Part shown: positions 55,074 to 64,000 of the stretch, one piece after another | Layout of the letters: each line of letters opens with the position of its first letter | Position numbering within the stretch: position 1 is the first letter of the stretch | Assembly: GCA_009760855.2 (NCBI GenBank) | Contig: WPIO01000005.1 | Span: forward strand, 2,529,501-2,593,500 | Length of the DNA stretch: 64,000 bases | Reading direction: 5' to 3' | Source: Cristatella mucedo | Lineage: Eukaryota; Bryozoa; Phylactolaemata; Cristatellidae | Program-made: the position numbers and the translations under genes | Notes under the pieces: model-generated | Told to the model about the DNA's origin: nothing | The model's database searches: none | Seen by the model: only the letters and a program-made list of their open reading frames with translations

Positions 55074-55262
55074 ATGAGCCGTGATTGCACACTAGATAAG
55101 GCGGTTGCTTTCACGACCTCAGTCCTGAGGTTTTGGAATCAATTCCTGCAGTGGGCGATCCTTTATCGTTACTGCAAGCCGTGCTGATAGCCGCAAACGC
55201 TCTTCTGTTGCTATACAAAAGAGGCTGTTTAATCAGCTAGGATTTATTTATTTATTTCAGAT
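55074..55262 (+). mobile_element. SINE-1 copy, longest
   Basis: The head is gatgagccgtgattgcacac, with a decayed B box gtttggaatcaattcc-like near 55130. A duplicated central part follows (gcagtgggcgatcctttatc, then actgcaagccgtgctgatag). The body is gctcttctgttgctatacaa then gaggctgtttaatcagctag, with a clean ATTT tail. Confidence 0.9.
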
Positions 55263-56471
55263 AAAGGTATTGGCTTTCTTTGACGCTGCCGTGTTCCTGC
55301 TACTGTTAACGTACATGAGCTTATCGGTGCTGCACCTGCAAGTAGCTAGCTATGGTACTAGGTTCAGTCGTTGCCAGTATTTTGTGGTGGTTGGATGAGA
55401 CTAGCACAATTATAAGAGTTGTATTCGTGGTCTACTTCTCTCCGAATGTGGAAGCCGCACACCACATTTGTAAAAACCGTGAAAAAATAAGTAGCATGCA
55501 AACATAACGCTCTATATGACACACGGTGACCAGCTGTTCGGAGATCAGGCAGGCCAGAACTTCCGGCCTCTGGTAGGTACATGGCTTAGCTACCTGAGAG
55601 AAAATAACTAAGGTCAGACACTAAAAAAGCAGTTGGCAGCTGAGGCGACTCACTCGAGTTTTGCAAAGGCATGCAGAATAGCAATTACCATATAGCTTGG
55701 CTCAGTAATTATAAATACACCAAAAAAAGTTCCTCTTATCAGTGTCAGCATCAGTGTCTTTGCTGCAGAGTCTTCTGTGGCAATTAAGGGGACGGTAACT
55801 TTGCATGATGTGTTAAAGAGGGTTATTTTTTTGTAAAATTGAACAGAGTGATCTGCTAACCTATTTGAAGAGCTTCAGGAGCCTGTGGTATACATGCTAT
55901 CCCCACACCAGCTAATCTATTAGATCTATTGATAAACCACCACGAGCTGAAAAAGAAGCCAGAAACCGGCGGCAACCCACAAAGAAGATGAGATGAAGAA
56001 GACGGACGGGAGTGGGCTCATCAGGATAGCTGACATTTACGGATGGAGTGGATATTGAAAAGGATCGCTTAAAGCTGCGTTCTAAACGACTCCAAAAAAC
56101 GCTCCATATGATGATTCGGCACTCTAAAAAAACCAAGTAAGTTTTGGCACAGAGGTCCCGTTGGCCAACTTTTTGTGAATGAATATTATATTATTGTTGT
56201 AGCAGCCCTTGTTGCATACTTGGTTATAAGCTTTAGAAATTGGGCTCACCAGTACTTGAGAAAGTAATAGTTATTTTTTTAGTGCTTTTACCGGTGCCTA
56301 GATTTCCTATCAGCCTGGGAGTTACCACTTACAGGATAATCAACGTGATATTTAGGATTTATTTTGAAGCTGTGAACTGTAAAATAATATATTAGCAGGT
56401 TTTCGTAGGATTTAAAAAAGCCTTGACATGTGACAAGTGTATCAACCCAATGTTTTCAAATATAGATTAAT
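55263..56471. other. unassigned sequence
   Basis: No gene or repeat is recognised. The short minus-strand ORFs at 55364-55582 and 55912-56136 have no motif. Confidence 0.35.
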
Positions 56472-56725
56472 AGTAATGTAATGTATCTCAGTCTGCAACT
56501 CCACAAAGCCACAAAGACTATGTGGGTGTTACAAAGGAGAGTTTTGTGTAGCACACTCACGGCGTTAGCGGCTTTCGATACGCATTTTGTAGCCAACAGA
56601 GTTCATCTCACACTACAAAGAGAAATTGGGAAGCATAGCAAATTAAGGAGAGCAGTTGAGGTAGTGAGTGGCATGGAAGTAGCCGCTCAGGAAAGCTTGA
56701 AAGGTTGTGCCATAGTCAGCAGCAG
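56472..56725 (-). mobile_element. LINE-A 3' end fragment
   Basis: The plus strand starts taatgtaatgtatctcagtc, the reverse of the LINE-A tail, and continues through the reversed 3' UTR and C-terminal coding end. It stops after the TADYG-like segment. It is 5'-truncated to about 250 bases. Confidence 0.88.
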
Positions 56726-56969
56726 GAGAGAAGTAAATAATCAGAGCATTTTTCAACGCACTTTGCCCGAATCGAGTTTTTCTCAGTGATAATTCCTAAG
56801 GACAAATATTTTAGAAATGCAATCTGGTCTTGATATTTTTTACGATTACAGTGGAGCATTAAAAATAACTGTGGTTAGGAATACATCTAATTCCAGACAA
56901 AGCGCGTAGGACACATGATATCCCAAAATATTCTTTAACTTTCTATACAGCATATGCAACTTTTGTCCC

Positions 56970-58218
56970 AACATTTCGAGATTCCAGAGTATTGATGTGA
57001 ATGAACGAAGATCATCAGAGGAAACGCTGAAATATTGGGCACCGCTGGGCTTCGTGCTTGATCTAGTTTTTTTCACGGTTTATACTCCCCCTCTTGCCGT
57101 TGTGATTCCCAAGCATGATCTAGGCTTTCACTTCTATGCGGATGACATTCAGTTGTACCTTTGCTTCGATCCCTCATAGCCTTCGATTACGTAAAATTCT
57201 CTCAACTTCCTTTGCTGCATGTATTTATAACATCCACACATGGATGGCAACCATTTTTTTAATTAAATGAAGATTAAACCAACTTACTAGTTATGGGAAA
57301 ACCAAATGTGATTCAGAAATTGAAAAGACTAACGCTCAAACTCGGCTCTACCAACATATCTCATGTTGAATCTGCACGAAATCTCTGTGTCGTGTTCCAA
57401 AGTGGCTATTCATTGGACAACCACAGTCAATTCTGCCTTCTTTCAGCTATACAACATTGCTAAAATGCGGGCGTGTTCAAACGAGGATATCACATCCAAA
57501 TGTGTCTATGCATTTCTGACATCCAGTATTGACTTCTGTAACCCACTGCTTGCTGGTCTGCACACATTACCGGCATGGCAATAAGGCGGCTTACAGATGG
57601 TGCAAAACTCTTCAGCTAGGCTTATATGTCCTGAGTGTCGCAGTTGCCACATCACACCACTTCTCGCCGACCTGCACTGGCTCCCAGTCAAGCAACACTT
57701 CGACTTTACGCTTTTGTCACTCATTTTTAGGTCCCTTCATTCTTTGGCTCCAGCCTACCTATTAGATCTACTCACCCACAAGGCTAAACATCATACCACC
57801 CACTTTTTGGAATCAAACTGTTTACCTATAACTCGTACAAACGTCAAATCCTCTAGAGCCCGTGCCTTTAGTTCGTCTGCCTGCTCCTAAAGCCTGGAAC
57901 TCACTCTCGACCTGCATCAAGACATCTTCTCACTTGTCCACATTTAAAAAGAAGCTTAAACGCGTCCACGTATCACAGCATTTTATTTGTCCCTTTGATT
58001 CGTCCTTTATTCTCTTAAGGGTGCTGACAGTGTCGTATGTTCCACCTACCATGCATGCTGACACTGTGCATGTCACCCCTAACCATGTTATTCTTGCTGT
58101 GTATTGAGCATGCTACCACTAACCTTTTTAACGCGCTTTCTTTGCAGCAATTGCAAAGCGCCTAGAAAGAGAACGAGTTCTCTAAGGATGCTTTATAATA
58201 TGTATTATTATTATTATT
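56970..58218 (+). mobile_element. LINE-B copy
   Basis: It runs from the sequence before the GVPQG block (here decayed to APLGFVLDLVFFTVYTPPL) through the catalytic FYADDIQLYLCFDPS. It continues to ISCSKVAIHWTTTVNSAFFQ, LADLHWLPVKQHFDFTLLSL and RARAFSSSA. It ends in the agcgcctagaaagagaacga tail and an ATT run. Frameshifts separate the pieces. Confidence 0.92.
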
Positions 58219-59785
58219 GAAACTTGACACTGCCAGGACAATGCTAGTAGCATTTTCAGGTACGAGCTTCGGACTTTAACGCAGCTTTCTTTAGAGTTTA
58301 GCTTAAAGTCATGTAAATTCCATACTCCATCAAATACGAAACGGATCAGCATGCTGTTTGAAATACGAGTTTAGCTCTACTTTGGCGAAACTAGAGAAGT
58401 TTGCATCTGATTTCATTTGGATATTTATTGCCACGCATGTCCTCAAGCATTCTTGTAAGCATATTCTGCAATAATGCTTTGGTAATATATGTACTCATTT
58501 TAAATATATTCTCCAGATTGTTATTGTATTAAGAAATTCCCTGCATCTTTGGCGGAATTTTGCACATTTTAATAGTACATGCTAGTGAATCTGGTCATTT
58601 TTTTAGATTGTCATGTGTGGAAATTCAGCCACGGACTGCCCTTAACTCTCCGACGGCATAGGAAGGTCGACAACGCACTCGCTGTTACATTACAAGATAA
58701 TCAATATTGGCTCAATGACACGGAAATTTTAAATCGGTTTCTGCTGCATAAACACTAATTTAATCAGGGCAATGAAATCCAGATTGTGGGGATACAACTT
58801 CCAAACCATTCCCATTTTCTCCTTTTCATTTTTGATCTTATCGTAATTTCATTTTAGCTTAACTCATAAGCTGGATTAACCATTATTGTATAAACAGGAT
58901 TTAAATCTACTCGTCAGTTAGAGTAGCTGACAAAGTACTGTCACCTTAACAGTAAATGACTTTACATTAAGCGATTGAGAAGACATTCTGACAAGTGTCA
59001 AGAGCTTAAGGCAGCATCAGAACTGTTGTTTTCCAGCCAACAGCGATGCAGTTACAGGAATTAGTTATTACGTCTGAAGTATGCCGTCAGATAGTGATTG
59101 AATATAGTGGTAATACCCAAGATTATTATGCTATGAACAGAGACGGTTCAACTTCTGGCCTTATTAACAGAACTTTCCATCACCGGAGATACTGTCAGCC
59201 GCGAAATCTGCTGTTTCAATTTGACTGCTAAGACAGGCGGTTTTATTAGTGGGCAGACAAGATAGGTAGGTCGCAGTAATGAGTCGGCAGAGATAAGTAT
59301 TTGGCGATAATACGCTAAACTCGCCCATCTGGTTATCAGCCGCCACGATCTGCTACTAGCTTTTGCAGCCTTTGCTGTGATTATCAGACCAGCTGCTGTA
59401 CAGCACTTGTATGTCAAACAAGCCGTGGCTGTAAATGATACGATTTTTCATCAATCTGTTGATCTGACAAAGGTAAGGGTGCTGAGCACCTGCTTTTAGC
59501 AACGGCAGTCTGCAGCAATGTACCTGAGACTAGCTGTGGCGACCTATCATCTTGGAGAGGATGCCATTCACCTTTTTTCAAGCATCCAGCCGGGGGATGC
59601 AGCCACGAAACCTCTATAAGTCAACCTGCAGTCGACTTTACAGCAAGACGTCTCTCAAACCATGTATTCGCAAAGTGAAAGTGACCTTTTAGTGACAGCG
59701 AAGCTCAAAAAGCTGCCACATCACAGTCATCGTTCCAGGCCAATAAGTGAAATAGGGGTGCATTTTTTCGGCTGAATTAGTCCAA
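58219..59785. other. unassigned sequence
   Basis: This is AT-rich, with chance ORFs only and no recognised repeat. Confidence 0.4.
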
Positions 59786-61004
59786 CTGATCATTTGAGGT
59801 ACCTCTGAAATATGGGGTACCTCAGGGCTCCGTGCTAGGTCCGGTTCTTTTCACGGTTTATACTTTCCTCTTGCTGATGTGATTGCCAAGCACAATCTAG
59901 GCTTTCACTTCTATGCGGATGAAAACCAGTATTACCTTTGCTTTGATACCTCCCAGCGTTCGAGCACCTCAAATTCTCTCAACTCACTTGCTGCATGTAT
60001 TGATGACATCCGCACTTGGATGGCAGCAACTTTTCTAAAAGTAAATGACGATACAACTATCTTACTAGTTATGGGCAAACCCTGCGTGATTCAAAAATTG
60101 TAAAGGCTGACGCTCAAAATTGGCTCTGTCAGCATATCTCCTGTTGAATCAGCTCGAAATCTAGGTGTCATATTCCAAAGCGACCTCTCGCTAGACTACC
60201 ATATCAGCTCCACGGTCAAATCTGCCTATTTTCAGCTTCATAACATTGCTAAAATTCGGGCTTGTTTAGATATAGATACCACGTCCAAGTTGGTCCATGC
60301 ATTCGTGACATCCCGTCTCAACTTCTGCAACTCACTGCTTACTGGCCTACCAGCATGTGCGATCAGGCGATTGCAGCTGGTGAAAAACTCCGCAGGTAGG
60401 CTTGTCTGTCGTGAGCGTCACACTTGCCACATTATGCAACTTCTCACCGACCTGCACTGGCTACCAGTCAAGCAACTGATTGACTTCAAGGTTTTGTCGC
60501 TCACTTTTAGGTCACTTTATTCTTTGGCTCCGGCCTATCTCTCAGCTATACTTCCCCATCAGGCCAAGCATCGTACCACCCGCTTTTCGGAATCCAAAAG
60601 TCTACAAATACCTCATACGAACCTCAAATCCTTTGGGGACCATGCATGTAGTTCGTATGCTCCCAAATCCTGGAGCTCCCTCCCGACCTGCGTCAGAACA
60701 TCCCCTGACCTGACCACATTTAAAAAGAACTTAAAAAACACCTGATTAGGACAGCATTTAGTGGGTCCTGTGATTTGTCCTTCATGTGCTTATGCGTGCT
60801 GACACTGTGCATGCTGCCACTAACCATATTTGCATGCTAACCCTGTGCATGTCACCCCTAACCATGTTATTTATGTTGCTTGTCAAGCATGGTATTACTC
60901 ACCATTCAATGGCGTTTCCCTTTGCAGCAAATGTAAAGCGCCTAGAGAGAGATTGAGTTCTCTGAATGCGCTTTATAAAGTGCATTATTGTTATTATTAT
61001 TAAC
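59786..61004 (+). mobile_element. LINE-B, best preserved C-terminal half
   Basis: It starts VPLKYGVPQGSVLGPVLFTV and has the catalytic box as FYADENQYYLCF, in which the second Asp of YADD is changed to Glu. A 151-codon frame at 60290-60745 covers LVHAFVTSRLNFCNSLLTGL through LHWLPVKQLIDFKVLSLTFR to TTFKKNLKNT. The 3' UTR, the agcgcctagagagagattga tail and an ATT run follow. It serves as a reference for LINE-B in this window. Confidence 0.94.
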
Positions 61005-63719
61005 TGAATGCCTAGCATAGAATTCTTGAAGCATTTGCACCCATTCTAGAAATAGTTTTTCAGCATCAGTTAGAAATCAAAACTCTACCGTTCACAGATA
61101 AATTGGAACAGCTCTGCAGCTCATGAAAGATGCAGGCCATCTAGCTGAGCAGAGGCAAGAATACGTCAAATCTGAACGAGCATGCCATTCTTATAGACTG
61201 CTAGATACCAGATACGAACACAATATTTCTAGTAATCATAGCAGGCTAGAAGCCGCGATAATCACAGCATGTCTGGGTTCAGGAGAGTTATTTATATCTT
61301 ACCGAGAAAAATTAGAGACAGTTATTCCGAAAACCTAAGGCAACGAGAAAGCTAAAACTTGTGCAGTTCAGCACCTCAGCAAACGTATGAAAGACCGTAT
61401 CGATGGCGGTTTGTGAGAAAGAGTACAAACTTTGCAACATCCGCGTTGATGTTTTGGCAGTATTTGACGCTATTGATAACAGCATCTCTCTTGAGCTATG
61501 CAAAACAGCAGAGGGATATTAAATGTAACCAATGCTGCCTCCTCGGCCACTGCAATACCTAAAAAAGGCAAATGTGGTATCTGGGAATGTTACGAAAATA
61601 TTCTTTGAAAAGACCACCGCAAAGCTCAGTGAGTCTGCCGAGACACTTATGCGAATTGGGCGAGTTAATACGCTTAAAGAGAGACGGAATTCCAGGGGAT
61701 ATGCGATCTTGTCAAAAGGTTGACACGTCGAAGCTTCTCCTTGAACTCTTAGAAGCCTGCCGAAAATATTGCAGTAGCTCGGTGCGTCTAGCAGTCACCG
61801 ATTTCACTGGGGATATAAGCTTTCGTTTTTGTTAGAGTTATTGGTTGGTGGAATCTAAGCCAGAGTGGACGTGCTTGAAACAGACACAGTCTGCCGCTCT
61901 GTATTCATCCGGCAGCTTCCATGTCAGATGCGTTTACTGCGTCTGCTTCGCTTACGATGTACTGGTAGTTGTTCCAGTAAAGATTATATTCAACTGTAGG
62001 AATTCAATGCTCTTCTAGGCTAAATAGTTTTCTCTACGTTAATTTTAAAGAATCTTTTTACAGTCAGCAGAAAAAGCAAACTAAACCATTCAGCCCGCGA
62101 AAAAAACTCGCTCGTGGGTAATAATTTGTGGTCAGACTCCGAGGTTAATATTAAGGATTTACCCCTGAAAGAACTCTGTCCGGAACGTGCCGACGTCAAT
62201 GCCGGACGCTTTATGTTAAGTTTATAGATGGACTTGTGGACAAACACTTTTCAAGTAACTTTGAATGTAGCATGGTTTATAAGTTGCAGCATAGTTCCAC
62301 GAACTTCTAAGATCTTAAAGATAGGCTTGAATAAAGCAAATGTCATTTACTTATTGACTCTCACACCTGATATGGTCTCTGAGTACTTTTTGGCGATACT
62401 ATCTCTTGCCCAAGATCGACTGCGGAAATACAACTGGCTGATTATCTCATGGTTCCAGCTTTAATGCCGGCTCGGTCGTAAATTATCGCATACTCAGTTT
62501 CCAGCCCTTAAAGTTCATGAATCGCGAAGTAATACTGTAATTAAAATAAATCTGGCTAATTTAGCTCGCAGCCGTTTTGCTACTTCATCCTTACAAGAAA
62601 TGCCGCCCTAGGCCATGGTAAAAAATACCTAACGTCCAGCAACGTTTGGTGCCGTTGTGAAAGTGGTGTGCGGCTTCCAAGGCTTCCAAGGCCGCAAACG
62701 CAGTGCTCATTGCAGTCCCAGCCCCAGGAGCGACAAATACCGGTGACGCCTGAGCCTTGTCTGTTGGCTAATGACTGGTAAGTGCAGTGCAATGCCTCGC
62801 AATTACGAACCATTCGATTGACAGCAGAACCTCGATTACAAATCATGAGCTTGGTCGCTCAATAATAACTGAGAGCCGCTTCTGAGATTATGGCAATAGG
62901 CCGACGATTGAGAGCAGCTCGATTTATGGGCACGCTATGAGAGAGATTATTGTCCAACTTGCGACCTGGCATTCAGCCCACGGTCCTTTCCGCGGTCATT
63001 ATCTGGGAGTAACGGTCTGCCAGACGGTTAGACCAAGCATTGAGCGCAAGGTGGTATAATCATGTAAACAAGTCTGTTGGAGGTCACCTCCTGCATCAGC
63101 CGTAATTCAGAATATTGTTTGCGCTTTTTCTAATAAGTTTTTGCTGTTAGTGCTGCGTGCCGAATATCAAGCTCTGTGCCCTTACTGCTGGTGTATTGCA
63201 AGCTTTAGGTCTTTGAAACAATGACATTTATTTGGCCGTTCCTGAACTAGTGAGGGTCGCACTGTAGTAACAGCACCGCCAATCCGGTACGGTCTGCCGG
63301 CAGCAGCGAATTACGGCAGCGACGAAGGCACCCATAGCTCAACGGAGTGCGAGTACACATGTATAACGCAAACAAGTCCGTATGACGGCGTCGGAGGGTT
63401 ACAGACCTTCGAGAGCGGCCAAAACGTGTACCAACGGCTCCGCGGTCTAGAGCTTGAATCCGCTCAGATGCCAGATGGTCAACTACGGAAACGCAACTGG
63501 CTGCATATCTTCGCTGTGTCGGATTGTATGTGGCCTCGGCCGAGGATTACCCCACGATCGGTTCGTAGCCTTTACAATTCAGTTCGACTAATGAATATCA
63601 TTCGTCAGCGGTGGAGCGAGAGGGGGTGTTAGGGTGTCTGGCCCCTTACAACGGAGCAGTGACCTGGACTGGCTCCTATTCATATGCCCCCCACGATGGT
63701 CACCAACGATGAAACTTTT
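61005..63719. other. unassigned sequence, CG-richer toward the right
   Basis: No recognisable gene is seen. From about 62460 the sequence becomes richer in CG. The ORFs at 62580-62846 (-) and 63426-63632 (+) have no known motif. A weak tRNA-like cccatagctcaacggagtgc near 63332 lacks a convincing B box and cloverleaf. Confidence 0.35.
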
Positions 63720-64000
63720 ACGTTATGGGCAAACCCAGTGTGATTCAGAAATTGGAAAGGCTAACGCTCAAAATTGGCTCTGCCAGCATATCTCCTGTTG
63801 AATCAGCTCAAAACATGGGTTTCATGTTCTACAATGACCTCTCGTTAGACGACCACATCAGCTCCGAAATCAAGTCTGCCTACATTCAGTTACATAACAT
63901 TACTAAAATTTGGGGTTGTTTAGATAAGGATATCACATCTAAGTTTGTCAGTGCATTTGTGACATCCCGTCTTGACTTCCGTAACTCACTGCTCGCTGGC
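63720..64000 (+). mobile_element. LINE-B, runs off the right edge
   Basis: This copy begins in the thumb region (VMGKPSVIQKLERLTLKIGS) and continues SASISPVESAQNMGFMFYND, then YIQLHNITKIWGCLDKDITS and FVTSRLDFRNSLLAG. It continues beyond the window. Confidence 0.92.

Noticed and set aside
63325-63425. tRNA-like gene near the right end
   Set aside because: An A-box-like stretch is present, but I could not fold a cloverleaf or find a B box matching GGTTCGAATCC.
1-64000. CRISPR array, bacterial operon or integrated phage
   Set aside because: No regularly spaced identical repeats, ribosome-binding sites or phage genes are present; spliced exons and LINEs show animal nuclear DNA.

Overview
The window is animal (metazoan) nuclear DNA. 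It holds spliced genes with large introns, non-LTR retrotransposons of the CR1/L2/Rex type, tRNA-derived SINEs, BED-type hAT and Tc1 relics, and many microsatellites. I cannot name the species. The abundance of CR1/L2-like LINEs suggests an aquatic invertebrate or a basal chordate, but that is inference. There are no bacterial operons or CRISPR arrays, and no intact viral genes were recognised.

The host genes are two head-to-tail paralogues on the minus strand. Both encode an MFS transporter resembling SLC18B1, the vesicular polyamine transporter. Gene A runs from its start codon at 41509 down to at least 22558, with eleven exons placed by reading frame, splice sites and resemblance to SLC18B1. 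A weak candidate for its last exon lies at 6447-6695. Gene B starts at 6358 and shows exon 1 (6083-6358) and exon 2 (2189-2284), then leaves the window on the left. Exons 1 and 2 are the same length in both genes (276 and 96 bases), which points to tandem duplication.

Most of the remaining sequence is mobile-element debris. LINE-A has an ACATT-repeat tail and LINE-B an ATT-repeat tail; both occur in many copies on both strands. From 14770 to 22149 an old LINE-A was split by a nearly full-length younger LINE-A. It was split again by a SINE, which was itself split by a LINE-B. From about 9700 to 12753 a decayed hAT transposase is interrupted by a LINE-A. There are at least three SINE families, and SINE-2 ends in the LINE-B tail. 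Smaller relics include a Tc1 transposase, a pogo/Tigger-like terminal fragment, a Ty3/gypsy RT piece and a third LINE lineage.

From about 41.5 kb to the right end I found no host gene, only repeats and unrecognised sequence. Names such as LINE-A, SINE-1, gene A and gene B are local labels. Boundaries of degenerate repeats are approximate, to about 10-50 bases.
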